The notes under the pieces are model-generated. The model was not told the DNA's origin and made no database searches. It worked only from the letters and a program-made list of their open reading frames with translations. Shown here piece after piece: positions 16,994 to 26,517 of a stretch of DNA of 64,000 nt. Location: NCBI GenBank assembly GCA_016934735.1, contig JAFGSG010000145.1, forward strand, positions 1 to 64,000, given 5' to 3'. This DNA comes from Spirochaetota bacterium (lineage in GTDB: Bacteria; Spirochaetota; UBA4802; JAFGDQ01). How positions within the stretch are numbered: the first letter of the stretch is position 1; every line of letters begins with the position of its first letter. The translations under genes were made by a program, and so were the position numbers.

Positions 16994-17749
16994 ATGGATT
17001 CTGAAGACAAAAAGGAAAATCAAAAAGGTAATAACAATAGAGTAAAAAGGTATAGGCAATTAAATAAGCTGCAGAAAAATTTAAAGATTAAGTTTAAAGA
17101 CAGGAGCTTATTAAACAGAGCTTTAACGCACCGTTCTTATGTTAATGAATACAGAACACTTAAAGATAATGAAAGACTTGAATATCTTGGTGATTCTGTT
17201 CTGGCTGTAGTTATCAATGAATATTTATTTAAGCGTTATGAAGAATATCCCGAAGGAGACCTCGCTAAAATAAAATCGGCTGCAGTTTCGGAAACTACGC
17301 TTGCCAGAGTTGCTGCTGAGATAAATTTGGGCAGTTATCTTCTGATGGGCAAGGGTGAAGATCGCTGCGGCGGAAGGGACAGGGCATCGATTCTGGCTAA
17401 TACGTTCGAGGCCGTTATCGGGGCGCTTTATCTGGACGCCGGTTTAAAAGAATGTAAGAAATATATATTATCTCTTTTAAAAAGTCATATCGAAAGAATT
17501 GATAAATTGTCCTATCTGAGAGATCCTAAGACTGCATTACAGGAATACGTACAGGGAAAATATAAGGAAAGGCCTATATATGAAATCATTGAAGAAAGCG
17601 GGCCTGATCATAAAAAAGAATTTAAAATTAAATTAATTATTCATGGACAGGATGTTTCTTTCGGTACAGGCACAAGTAAAAGAAAAGCTGAGATGGATGC
17701 TGCTATGAAAATTTTAGAAGAAGTATGGAAAGGAGATCTTTTAATATAA
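16994..17749 (+). CDS. rnc: Ribonuclease III
   Basis: Double-strand-specific endoribonuclease for rRNA and mRNA processing. The catalytic signature NERLEYLGDSVLAVV carries the acidic metal ligands, and the second acidic site is in FEAVIGALYLDAG. A C-terminal double-stranded-RNA-binding domain (about 175-248) starts at DPKTALQEYVQGK and ends in GTSKRKAEMDAAM. At 251 residues it is slightly long because of a basic N-terminal extension. The acpP-rnc pairing is common. Confidence 0.96.
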   Translation: MDSEDKKENQKGNNNRVKRYRQLNKLQKNLKIKFKDRSLLNRALTHRSYVNEYRTLKDNERLEYLGDSVLAVVINEYLFKRYEEYPEGDLAKIKSAAVSETTLARVAAEINLGSYLLMGKGEDRCGGRDRASILANTFEAVIGALYLDAGLKECKKYILSLLKSHIERIDKLSYLRDPKTALQEYVQGKYKERPIYEIIEESGPDHKKEFKIKLIIHGQDVSFGTGTSKRKAEMDAAMKILEEVWKGDLLI

Positions 17750-17758
17750 AAATAAAGT

Positions 17759-18205
17759 ATGAGCAATTTGAGTATTAGAATCAGAGTTGCCGCACTTTTA
17801 ATAGAAGACGGAAAAATCCTTCTCATTGCACATAAAAAAGACAAGACGGTATACTGGCTTTTGCCGGGAGGCGGTGTTAATCCGGGCGAATCCCTGGAAG
17901 AAGCTTTAAAAAGAGAACTTAAAGAAGAATTAGATATTTATATTACAGTCAATGATGTCGCATTGATTTGCGATTCAATCGCCCCTGATGAAAGCAAGCA
18001 TATAGTAAATATATGCTTTTTTTGTACCCATAATACCGGTAATTATTTTCTTAACAACGAACAAAGACTTTATGATTTTAATTTTTTTAATGTCGATGAA
18101 GTCGCTAATCTTCAAATAGTACCCCCCATCAAGACTGAGCTTGAAAATATACTACACGGTTACAAAAATTATATTTACCATGGGAAAAAATGGGTAAAAC
18201 AGTAA
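17759..18205 (+). CDS. Nudix hydrolase
   Basis: A 148-residue Mg-dependent hydrolase of nucleoside-diphosphate-linked compounds. The Nudix box is visible as GGGVNPGESLEEALKRELKE followed by ELDI, matching GX5EX7REUXEEXGU with Asp in place of the final Gly. The substrate is not predictable. It begins 9 bp after rnc and its end overlaps the aroB start by 16 bp, so it is translated within the same operon. Confidence 0.9.
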   Translation: MSNLSIRIRVAALLIEDGKILLIAHKKDKTVYWLLPGGGVNPGESLEEALKRELKEELDIYITVNDVALICDSIAPDESKHIVNICFFCTHNTGNYFLNNEQRLYDFNFFNVDEVANLQIVPPIKTELENILHGYKNYIYHGKKWVKQ

Positions 18206-19278
18206 AGTCGGTTGAAGTCCGCACAAAGGATAAAACTTATAAAATTTTCATCGGCGATTTGATTTTACATCAGATTATAAAAACGAGAAAAGAAATATCA
18301 GCTGACAGATTCGCATTAATTGTAAGTGCGAGGATCATGGAGTTGTACAGCGATAACATTAAAGAAATATTCAGGGGGGTAAAGAACGTTGAAGTTTTTA
18401 AAATGCATGACGGGGAGAAGAATAAGATTTATAAGTATGCGGAAAGATTTTTAGATGATATGTTGAAGAGCGGATTTACCAGGAGATCAGTTGTTATCGG
18501 AATCGGCGGGGGAGTGGTCGGGGATTTTGCAGGTTTCATAGCTTCCGTTTATATGCGCGGCATTCCAATAATACATATACCCACGACATTGCTCGCTATG
18601 GTGGATTCAAGTATAGGCGGGAAGACTGCCGTGAACTTATCTGCAGGTAAAAACATTGCCGGGTCATTTCATCAGCCACACATGGTTATTTCTGATGTTA
18701 ATTTTATACGAACATTGCCTGAAAATGAGTTGAAAAATGGACTTTCAGAGGTCTTAAAACACGCATTGATAGGTGAGGAGAAACTATTAAAAATTCTTGA
18801 TAAAAATGACTTGAAATCAATTAAAATTTCAGATATTATTCAAAAAATTATATTTTTATCTGTTCTATTTAAAAGCCGAATCGTTGAAAAAGACGAAGAT
18901 GAGAAAGGGATTCGAGCAATATTAAATTTTGGTCATACAGTGGGTCATGCTATTGAATCGATGTCCGGATATAAGGGAATTTCACATGGAGAGGCTGTCG
19001 CAATAGGTCTTAAAATCGAGACGGAAATTTCGAGGCGAATCGGATGGCTTGATAACGGGGAAGTCAGCTATGTAAATGAGTTGATTTCACATTATAATCT
19101 GATTAATAAAACGAATAAATTTAATGCTGAAAAAATTGTTGAACATATGAAATTTGATAAAAAAAATATCGGCGGTAAATTTAAATTTGTTCTTTTAAAG
19201 GGTTTGCATAATCCGGTTTATAATCAGGAAGTGGATTTTAAATTGGTAATGGATGCTGTTAGATGTATCAATAGTTAA
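18190..19278 (+). CDS. aroB: 3-dehydroquinate synthase
   Basis: Second enzyme of the shikimate pathway, converting DAHP to 3-dehydroquinate with NAD and a divalent metal. The GIGGGVVGDFAGFIAS motif, IPTTLLAMVDSSIGGKTAVN and the metal-binding FGHTVGHAIE and HGEAVAIG histidines are all present. It has 362 residues, normal length. The start overlaps the Nudix gene by 16 bp, suggesting translational coupling. No other shikimate gene is in the window. Confidence 0.96.
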   Translation: MGKTVKSVEVRTKDKTYKIFIGDLILHQIIKTRKEISADRFALIVSARIMELYSDNIKEIFRGVKNVEVFKMHDGEKNKIYKYAERFLDDMLKSGFTRRSVVIGIGGGVVGDFAGFIASVYMRGIPIIHIPTTLLAMVDSSIGGKTAVNLSAGKNIAGSFHQPHMVISDVNFIRTLPENELKNGLSEVLKHALIGEEKLLKILDKNDLKSIKISDIIQKIIFLSVLFKSRIVEKDEDEKGIRAILNFGHTVGHAIESMSGYKGISHGEAVAIGLKIETEISRRIGWLDNGEVSYVNELISHYNLINKTNKFNAEKIVEHMKFDKKNIGGKFKFVLLKGLHNPVYNQEVDFKLVMDAVRCINS

Positions 19279-19303
19279 TTGTAGCTTCGATACGGAGAAA
19301 AAC

Positions 19304-20293
19304 ATGAAAAAAGTGAAACTTGGAATTATCGGTGTAGGACATATGGGACAGTACCATGTCAGTGTAGCGGTAGCGTTAAAAGATAAAATTTCTTTAATTG
19401 GTATATATGATATAGATTTTGGAAAATCTAAAGAAATTGCAAATAAATATAAAATTAATTATTTCAATAATGTTGAAGATTTAATGGATAATGTTGAGGC
19501 AGTTATTATTGCTGTACCAACATTTCTGCATTATAAATACGCGTCTCTGGCATTGGATAGAAATATTCATGTACTGGTGGAAAAACCGGCAACCGAGAGG
19601 ATAGAACAGGCCAGGAAGCTCGCGAAAAAAGCAAAGAAGAAAGACCTTATCTTTCAGGTAGGCCATGTGGAGAGGTTCAACGGTGCAGTTCAGGAATTGT
19701 ATAAAATAGTGACTAATCCAATTATCATTGAATCACGAAGACTATCGCCTTTTACTGACAGGGTAAAAGATGTGGGTGTTGTGCTGGATTTAATGATACA
19801 CGATATTGACATTGTTACCAATATCGTTAATTCCCCGGTTATCTCTGTTAAGGCCTCAGGCGGATCAATATTTTCCGATTATGAAGATTATGCTACAGCA
19901 ATACTTCAGTTTGAGAACGGCTGTATCTCAACTATAACCGCATCAAGAATTACGCAGAGAAAAATACGGACTTTATCGATCAGTCAGGAAAAATCCTATA
20001 TTTTTCTGGATTATTCTACTCAGGATATCCACATTCATCGCCAGGCGTCGCAGGCATATTTATTAACGAAGGAAGAGATAAAATATAGCCAGGAATCATT
20101 TGTTGAAGAATTATTTGTTCATAAAGAGAATCCACTAAAACATGAACAAGAGCATTTCTATAATTGTATAAATAACAGGATTATGCCATATTTTTCTAAT
20201 GAGGCCGATATTCGCAGTCTGGAAGTTACCCTTGAGATTGAAAATATCATCAGGAGCCAGTTGCAGAAAGAGAAACGTATGGCTGCAAATTAA
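19304..20293 (+). CDS. Gfo/Idh/MocA-family oxidoreductase, GnnA-like
   Basis: NAD(P)-dependent sugar dehydrogenase-like protein of 329 residues. The Rossmann GVGHMG motif, the EKP motif (VEKPATER) and the VGHVERFNGAV, LSPFTDR and VLDLMIHDIDI segments are seen. These resemble UDP-GlcNAc 3-dehydrogenases (GnnA), which start synthesis of the diamino sugar of amide-linked lipid A in bacteria such as Leptospira. No GnnB aminotransferase lies beside it, so this substrate is inference. The frame opens at 19253, but MKKVKLGIIG at 19304, preceded by ACGGAG, is the natural start. Confidence 0.8.
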   Translation: MKKVKLGIIGVGHMGQYHVSVAVALKDKISLIGIYDIDFGKSKEIANKYKINYFNNVEDLMDNVEAVIIAVPTFLHYKYASLALDRNIHVLVEKPATERIEQARKLAKKAKKKDLIFQVGHVERFNGAVQELYKIVTNPIIIESRRLSPFTDRVKDVGVVLDLMIHDIDIVTNIVNSPVISVKASGGSIFSDYEDYATAILQFENGCISTITASRITQRKIRTLSISQEKSYIFLDYSTQDIHIHRQASQAYLLTKEEIKYSQESFVEELFVHKENPLKHEQEHFYNCINNRIMPYFSNEADIRSLEVTLEIENIIRSQLQKEKRMAAN

Positions 20294-20561
20294 ATAATAG
20301 GCAGCAATTATTCTGTTGTTCGTTTTGCACGGCAGAGTAGATAGACTTGATGTAAAATTGTCATTTTAGAGAATTTTATGGCTATAAATCTCTTAATTGT
20401 TGCGGGCTTTCTACTTTCGGTCGAAATGATACAAGGGATTTGTAAAAAGTCTGACATATGAATGCATTATTCATTTTGTATATTACCCCGATAGATATTG
20501 GTGAAAACCTGATATTCACGTCTATTTTTCAGTAATACTAAAATAATAAAGGATAAATCAA

Positions 20562-20900
20562 TTGAATACCGATATCAGTTATTCTATTACTGAATATGAA
20601 GGTATAAAAATTATCAAACTTACCGGTAATTTATCGAATTCTTCCAGGCTTGAGTTTGATAGACTGATAAACGGGCTTACACTAAAATACAATGTTATAC
20701 TTAACATGAAGGATATAAGTGTAATAACTTCGGGAGGACTTACTTCTTTGGTTAAAGTCTCAGCAGAAGCGCGTAGAAGAAAGAAACGTGTGATGATTAT
20801 GGGGATGAGAGAGGGTTTGATGAAGATGCTGGAGGTGATGGATGTTCTTCAACATTTTACAATAATTGAAAATATAGAAGAGGGTGTTTCAAGGGTCTAG
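20562..20900 (+). CDS. STAS-domain anti-sigma factor antagonist
   Basis: A 112-residue SpoIIAA/RsbV-type protein. It shows the STAS order: N-terminal strand GIKIIKLTGNLS, NMKDISVITSGGL (the phosphorylatable serine region) and RRKKRVMIMG. The family's usual DSSG is ITSGG here, so S is retained. Such proteins release a sigma factor or control a phosphatase partner when unphosphorylated. TTG start with AAAGGA upstream. No anti-sigma kinase or phosphatase gene lies beside it. Confidence 0.85.
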   Translation: MNTDISYSITEYEGIKIIKLTGNLSNSSRLEFDRLINGLTLKYNVILNMKDISVITSGGLTSLVKVSAEARRRKKRVMIMGMREGLMKMLEVMDVLQHFTIIENIEEGVSRV

Positions 20901-20943
20901 TATCTAAAAAGTGTGGAAGGGAATTGCCATAACCGCATAGATC

Positions 20944-21726
20944 TTACCCTATGCCTTTTAAATACTGGTGAATATCCGGTTTGCCGTTATAAATATTTCT
21001 GGAAATAAGGACTTCAGTGTTAAAATGTTTATAGATTTTCTGAGCATCAATCATTTCAGGATTTATTTCGGAGTCAATAGTTCCTTTTTCCATTATTACA
21101 ATTCTATCTGCTGTTTGCAGTAAAAAGTTCAGGTCATTACTGGCAATTATTACTAATTTATCCCCATTGATTGAATATTTTAATACCGCCTTTTGCACCA
21201 AAGAAATTGATTCCAGATCTAAGTTGCCGGTCGGATTGTCGAGAAGCAACACTTCGGCATTTTTGATAAATGGAAATGCAAGAATGACTTTTTTAAATAT
21301 TCCGTCGGAGAGTGTAAGGACTTTTTTGTCTCTGTACTCGTTTAATTTGAATAATTTCAAATAATCCTCTGTTATCTGGTGGTCAAAATCAGTGAACGGG
21401 CTTAAGAATTTTTTAAATAATTTTCTTGATTGCATTAGATAATCAGATACAGTATCATCAATGATATCATATGAGTTGTTACTGAAGGAAAAAGCAATGT
21501 GGTTACGTTTGTTTTTATTTGACAATAATTTAACAGAATTGTTGTTTAAAAGAATGTCGCCTTCATAATCTTTGAATATCCCGGCTATTGCTTTTAACAG
21601 CGAGGTTTTGCCGGATCCTGATTTTCCGATAATACCGATTATTTCACTTTTATTAAACACAGCATTGATGTTTTTTAAGATTTCTATGTTATTTTTTTTA
21701 TAAGATAAAATATCAATTTTAATCAT
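20944..21726 (-). CDS. ABC-transporter-like ATPase with degenerate catalytic motifs
   Basis: A 260-residue ABC ATPase fold. Walker A is intact (GKSGSGKTS). The signature is LSDGI instead of LSGGQ. Walker B reads LLLDNPTGNLD, so the catalytic glutamate is Asn. The switch histidine is replaced (IIASNDL for THD), and no Q-loop glutamine is evident in AFSFSNNSYD. It should bind ATP but hydrolyse it poorly, if at all (inference). It follows the TPR gene by 16 bp on the minus strand and has no permease neighbour. Operon with the TPR protein is likely. Confidence 0.82.
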   Translation of the reverse strand: MIKIDILSYKKNNIEILKNINAVFNKSEIIGIIGKSGSGKTSLLKAIAGIFKDYEGDILLNNNSVKLLSNKNKRNHIAFSFSNNSYDIIDDTVSDYLMQSRKLFKKFLSPFTDFDHQITEDYLKLFKLNEYRDKKVLTLSDGIFKKVILAFPFIKNAEVLLLDNPTGNLDLESISLVQKAVLKYSINGDKLVIIASNDLNFLLQTADRIVIMEKGTIDSEINPEMIDAQKIYKHFNTEVLISRNIYNGKPDIHQYLKGIG

Positions 21727-21742
21727 GTTACTTTTTATAATG

Positions 21743-23338
21743 CTAATTATCGGCTGTGGAGTCTAAAATAACATCTTCTTCTTTTCCATTTTCCGATCGC
21801 TCTTGCATGATATCAGGTTTTTCGTCTTTAAGCGTTTCCTCTTTTAGCTTTTGCTCTTCGAATAATCTTTTTTCTTCTTCAGCGGCCTTTTTCAGTTCTT
21901 CTTCTTTTTTGAGTTTTTCATTTTCGATCTCTGCAGCGATCATTTTAATTGCATTTTCCGATCTGGCTTTTTCTAAAAAGCCATTTTGATCCAATAAACC
22001 CGCTAATATATCTTTGGATTTGCTAACAATGCCTGTTTTTGCGTAAGAAATACATAGTAAAAATTTATCATCGTTATTGAGCGAAAGTTTTTCAAAGTAT
22101 TCTATTGCTTTTTCATGCTTGCCTGTATAATGATAACTTCTTGCAGAAATCAGGTCTATATCATATGTTTTTTGAGATTCGGGCAAAAACTCAAAAATTT
22201 TATTTGCCTCTTCATATTTTTTATTATCATAAAAATTTTTTAAAAGCAGAGTAAAGGCTTTTAAATATTTCTGCGGAACAGATTCTTTTGAGGAATAATA
22301 TTTATTAAATAAAAGGTTAAAATATTGTACATATTTGAAGTCGTCTGTTTTATAGTATAAACTACCCAATTGAAAAAGTATTTCAGGATTATTCTTATTT
22401 AATTCTCTTGCCTTTAGCAGAACAGGAATAGCCTGATCAAAATTATTCCCTTTTATGTAAATTGCTGAAAGCATTAATAATGGTTCAATTGCTTTTTTAT
22501 TCATATCTGAAGCAATTAGATATTTTTCCTGCGCCTTATCCGGATATCCTGATTCATAATACGATGTACCTGTTTTAAGCATCACAGAGTATTTTGTTTT
22601 ACTGTCAAGAAAGCCATAATCTATGGCTTTCTCCAAATGCTCTATTGAATTTCCATACGATTGATTCTTGAAATAAATATCCCCAAGCAGTAAATGGACA
22701 TCACCATAAAATGGTATTTTTTCAATGATGTCATTAAAATAACTAATAGCCTGGCTGGTGCTGTTTTCGTTGAAAAGGATTAAACCAATTTCGAATTTCG
22801 GAGCTAAAAAATATGAATCAATCCGAAGAGCCTCATAAAAGGCTTCTTTTGCTTTATCCTGAACATTTTTTTTCTTATAATCCAGGCCGTTATTATAGAG
22901 CAATTTAGCTTCATCATTGTCGGTCCATAGAAATTTATTTATCAAAGATTCGACCTTTTTTTTTGCACCTTCATCTTTCATGGCATCCCAGAGTTCCCTG
23001 CATGCTATTACCATTTCATTATATTTACCTTTTTGCTCCTCGATTACTATCAGATTCCAGTATGCCAGTTTCCTGTATTTTGCTATAATGATTTTATTTA
23101 CTGATAATTTGTAATATTCTTCTGCTTTGTCGAAATTACCTTCATTTTTTTCTATTTCTCCAAGAAAGTAATAAGAGTTTCCATTGTCACTCGCTTCGGT
23201 ACTTTTTAAAAACATTTCTTTTGCTTTCTCATAGTTTTTTGAACTGAAGTACTTTATTCCATCTTCATAGTATCCCGGATAGGCCTTATCGGTTATTAAG
23301 AGAAATAATAAAATAATTATAATGTTTTTAAATTTCAT
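21743..23338 (-). CDS. Exported TPR-repeat protein with a coiled-coil tail
   Basis: A 531-residue protein with an N-terminal signal peptide (hydrophobic to about residue 18, then KAYPG). Many tetratricopeptide repeats follow, for example AYWNLIVIEEQKGKYNE, FEIGLILFNENSTSQAI and FQLGSLYYKTDDFKYV. A charged K/E-rich coiled coil (about 455-500) ends the protein. It is probably a periplasmic protein-interaction scaffold. It heads a two-gene transcript with the degenerate ABC ATPase. Function unknown. Confidence 0.8.
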   Translation of the reverse strand: MKFKNIIIILLFLLITDKAYPGYYEDGIKYFSSKNYEKAKEMFLKSTEASDNGNSYYFLGEIEKNEGNFDKAEEYYKLSVNKIIIAKYRKLAYWNLIVIEEQKGKYNEMVIACRELWDAMKDEGAKKKVESLINKFLWTDNDEAKLLYNNGLDYKKKNVQDKAKEAFYEALRIDSYFLAPKFEIGLILFNENSTSQAISYFNDIIEKIPFYGDVHLLLGDIYFKNQSYGNSIEHLEKAIDYGFLDSKTKYSVMLKTGTSYYESGYPDKAQEKYLIASDMNKKAIEPLLMLSAIYIKGNNFDQAIPVLLKARELNKNNPEILFQLGSLYYKTDDFKYVQYFNLLFNKYYSSKESVPQKYLKAFTLLLKNFYDNKKYEEANKIFEFLPESQKTYDIDLISARSYHYTGKHEKAIEYFEKLSLNNDDKFLLCISYAKTGIVSKSKDILAGLLDQNGFLEKARSENAIKMIAAEIENEKLKKEEELKKAAEEEKRLFEEQKLKEETLKDEKPDIMQERSENGKEEDVILDSTADN

Positions 23339-23506
23339 AATGAATTTTTAAAATCCTTAATGTTAATTGGAGTTTTTTTTAAAAAATAATTCCGATAAGA
23401 AAGATAAATATATACTTGTGAAATGCAATATTAATTTTTTATTTACATAAAATATACTGCTGCTATTATAAATTTTCTTTTCAATTTTTTGGAAAAAACA
23501 ATACTT

Positions 23507-23532
23507 TTTTTAATATTGAAAAGAGTATTGTT
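23507..23532. promoter_or_regulatory. Inverted repeat AACAATACT / AGTATTGTT upstream of lptD
   Basis: Perfect 9-bp arms separated by 8 nt, extendable by T/A pairs inside. It ends 42 bp before the TTG start of the LptD-like gene, in the spacer shared with the minus-strand TPR gene. It could be an operator or an mRNA leader hairpin. Confidence 0.4.
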
Positions 23533-23573
23533 GATTGATGAAATTTTTCGGTTTTCCCTCACAGAGATAAATA

Positions 23574-26051
23574 TTGAAAATTTATATCTATACTATAATT
23601 ATACTGTTAGTATTTCAGTTTTCCTATGTCAGGTCTGAGCCTTTACATGAGCAGAGAGGAAATGATCTGTTTATCGGAGGGGAATCCGGCATAGCCCCCG
23701 GGGATGGTGTCGTATTTTCCGGGGCAGATGAAGGTGAATATATTAAGCTTGCCGATTCCGGAGAGGATATGCTCATCCTGACCGGAAATGTAAAGATGGA
23801 ATTTGACGGCAAAGCAGTGTATGCGCGTAAAATCGTTTATAACAGGAATACCGGCGATGTAAATCTAACAGGCGATCTTTTTTTTGATGATGGCAAAAAC
23901 ATGATACATGCGAGTAAAGGTATATTTAACGTAAAGGATCATGCGGGTGTTCTTTATGATGCAAAGTCAGTCGGGAAGCCGATATTTTTCCATACAAAAA
24001 AAATACGCATTATAAATAAAAATACTTATATCACAGATAATACCGAATTATCCACGTGTGATTTGGAAAGGCCTCATTATCACTTTTCAGTAAATAAAGT
24101 AACGATCTATCGCGATAAAAGAGCAATTGCCTATAACGCGATTTATAAGGTAGGAGATGTTCCGCTTTTTTATTTGCCTGTTATAGCTCATTCAGATGAC
24201 GGAATCGGTATTATTACTCAATTCGGCCAGGGGGGCAGAAGGGGGGCTTTCATGCAAAATACCGTAAAATATACATCGGAAAGCGGAGATAAATGGAAAT
24301 ATAAATTTGATATTTATGATAAACTCGGATATTACGGTGGAGTTGAGTATAAGAGCAATAGCAGCGATTCTGCTACTCATATATATTTTGCAGGCACAAA
24401 ATACCAATATGCGGAGCCATCAGGAAGCAAATGGGTTAATAAACCATTGCCTGAGGGAGAAAATGATAATTGGTACAAGGTGTTATTGAATAATGATTAT
24501 GTCTTTAACAGAAGGAATAATTCAAACTCCTACAGTTCAATTAAATTTGAATGGATGAATAACTGGGAGTTTGAGAGATATTATGATGCAAGACGTGAAC
24601 CTGCGGAGTCTTTCATGATGTTTGGTTTTTCACCGCCGGACATTCCTCAGAAAGAATATCTCAACTGGAATTACACGATTGGAGACCGCGGACCAAACCA
24701 TGATATTTCTTTTCAGCTTGCGAGGAGGTGGTACTGGGATCGCAGTAAGCCGCTGGATGAGATCGATAATTATTCAACAATGGGAAGATATGTTCCGTAT
24801 GTAGATCAATTCCCTGTTTTTAAATTTATATATAATGATTCATTTTATCTTTTTAATAATAATGCCGGTGGAAGTAATAAACATAAGATTAATTGGTATT
24901 GTAATTTTAATGGTGATTCATATAAGGAATACAGTCAGGGAGATTATTACAGCACAACGTACAGGCCTTCCGGTTATCTGTTGATAAACACGGATTTTAT
25001 CTTTCTTAAATATTTTACGTATACTCCCGGAATCCAGAATGGTTTTGTTGCGCGGTGGGTAAAAGGGCCGTTCAATAATGATGAAACCGCAAAAGAATCC
25101 GCCCGCATGGCAGCAGAAAAAAACAGTTATGAATATGTTGAGGTTTCAAATACATTAAAATTCGGTCTTCCAAAGTATTATTTAAAGGCAGCACACCATT
25201 GCAGAAGATCTTATCTTGAGAAGGAGACAGTTGAACCGTTTATTCACGAAAGACAAAATAATATAATTGGCGGAATTTTTTTACTGCCTCTTGATGAGAC
25301 TAAAATGTCGGTAACAACAAGTTATGATGCCAGAAAAAAATATCCTTTTGAAGATGAGAGATTAAAGGATATCGCAGTCAGCGGTAGAATCTTTTTGGAT
25401 TTTAATAAGTTTTTTTATGATTCGGGTTCTGTTTCCAACAGAAAGGCCGGATTATTCTACTCCGGCATTGAAGCGATAAATAATTATTTGTATATTACAA
25501 AGGATAAGAAATCCGGCTATAATACTTTTGATTTAAAATTTACGACTGGAAATTTTTGTCTGCCTGGTATTGAACGCGTTAAAAATTTTGAGATCGGATA
25601 CAATTTTTTCCATGATTATAGATTTCCATTCAGGGATACAATGTCTTTTAAATGGTCTTTATCGATAGATATTTTAAAATTATGGCGTTTGGAAATCGGA
25701 AGCGGGTCTCAGGCTGACAGGTCATATTTATTATATGATAATAATGGAGAAAAATTCTTTGACGATTTGAAAAAATCATTGTATTTTTATGACAGGGACA
25801 GGTCGGACGACGCGGTATTTACTTTAAGAAATTTTTATTTAAATATATTACATGACCTTCATTGCTGGGAAATAGGCTTTTTTTATAATTTACAGAGAAA
25901 AACTGAAAACTGGGGCCCTGAGAGTAGAGACAGGCTGATGTATTACGAACATTTATTTTTTATTGCCCTGACTTTAAAAGCATTTGAACTTGAAGGAACG
26001 CAAAAGGCTCAGGTATATCCGCTTCGGCAAAGACAGGAAAGTCAACATTGA
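23574..26051 (+). CDS. lptD: LPS-assembly protein LptD-like outer-membrane protein
   Basis: Outer-membrane LPS translocon. A signal peptide (about 1-20) precedes an OstA/LptA-like domain (about 55-190) with the repeated strands LTGNVKMEFDGKAVYARKI and LTGDLFFDDG. The diagnostic STCDLERPHYHF and VPLFYLPVIAHSDD segments follow. The rest (about 200-820) is rich in alternating aromatic strands, as expected for the barrel. It has 825 residues, normal length. TTG start; SD is weak. It is needed to deliver the lipid A made with LpxA and LpxD. Confidence 0.87.
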   Translation: MKIYIYTIIILLVFQFSYVRSEPLHEQRGNDLFIGGESGIAPGDGVVFSGADEGEYIKLADSGEDMLILTGNVKMEFDGKAVYARKIVYNRNTGDVNLTGDLFFDDGKNMIHASKGIFNVKDHAGVLYDAKSVGKPIFFHTKKIRIINKNTYITDNTELSTCDLERPHYHFSVNKVTIYRDKRAIAYNAIYKVGDVPLFYLPVIAHSDDGIGIITQFGQGGRRGAFMQNTVKYTSESGDKWKYKFDIYDKLGYYGGVEYKSNSSDSATHIYFAGTKYQYAEPSGSKWVNKPLPEGENDNWYKVLLNNDYVFNRRNNSNSYSSIKFEWMNNWEFERYYDARREPAESFMMFGFSPPDIPQKEYLNWNYTIGDRGPNHDISFQLARRWYWDRSKPLDEIDNYSTMGRYVPYVDQFPVFKFIYNDSFYLFNNNAGGSNKHKINWYCNFNGDSYKEYSQGDYYSTTYRPSGYLLINTDFIFLKYFTYTPGIQNGFVARWVKGPFNNDETAKESARMAAEKNSYEYVEVSNTLKFGLPKYYLKAAHHCRRSYLEKETVEPFIHERQNNIIGGIFLLPLDETKMSVTTSYDARKKYPFEDERLKDIAVSGRIFLDFNKFFYDSGSVSNRKAGLFYSGIEAINNYLYITKDKKSGYNTFDLKFTTGNFCLPGIERVKNFEIGYNFFHDYRFPFRDTMSFKWSLSIDILKLWRLEIGSGSQADRSYLLYDNNGEKFFDDLKKSLYFYDRDRSDDAVFTLRNFYLNILHDLHCWEIGFFYNLQRKTENWGPESRDRLMYYEHLFFIALTLKAFELEGTQKAQVYPLRQRQESQH

Positions 26052-26208
26052 TATTTTATCTCTATATAAATTATTTTTAAAATTATTTGACAAAAAATCA
26101 TATGAATTTTTAATTTACAGCACATTCCGCCGGATTGATTCACTGCTGTTTTCGCGGATAAATTTGTTAAATGCTTTGTGCACATAAAATTTCGAAGGGA
26201 GAGAAATT

Positions 26209-26517
26209 ATGAATGACATATTTGGAATTAATTCTAACGAGAGATTTTATGATGACAATATTAATGATGATGAAATGCTTGACGGTGCGAATGATTATTA
26301 TGATGAGATAGACCATGACGAAGAAAAAGAGGATGATGAAGAAAAAGAATTGTCTGATGAAGAAGGTGAAGAGACAAGATATCATTTAAGTTTCGCGTGT
26401 GATGATTGCGATTACAGATGGGATGACATAATAGTAGGCAATAAGGAAAAGATAGAAAGAGAAGAATTTGACCTGGCATGTCCCATGTGCGGTTCCACCG
26501 CAATAACCCAGATATGA
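26209..26517 (+). CDS. Acidic zinc-ribbon protein translationally coupled to uvrA
   Basis: A 102-residue protein in two parts. Residues 1-60 are strongly acidic (D/E runs such as [13 protein letters not shown]). The C-terminus is a zinc ribbon with CDDC and, after a 30-residue span, CPMC. SD AAGGGAGAG precedes the ATG. Its stop codon overlaps the uvrA start (ATGA at 26514-26517), which suggests coupled translation. I do not recognise the family. A role near UvrA or nucleic acids is only suggested by context. Confidence 0.75.
   Translation: MNDIFGINSNERFYDDNINDDEMLDGANDYYDEIDHDEEKEDDEEKELSDEEGEETRYHLSFACDDCDYRWDDIIVGNKEKIEREEFDLACPMCGSTAITQI

Noticed and set aside
25984..26187. Plus-strand ORF spanning the end of lptD
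   Set aside because: Mostly overlaps lptD out of frame and has no start signal.
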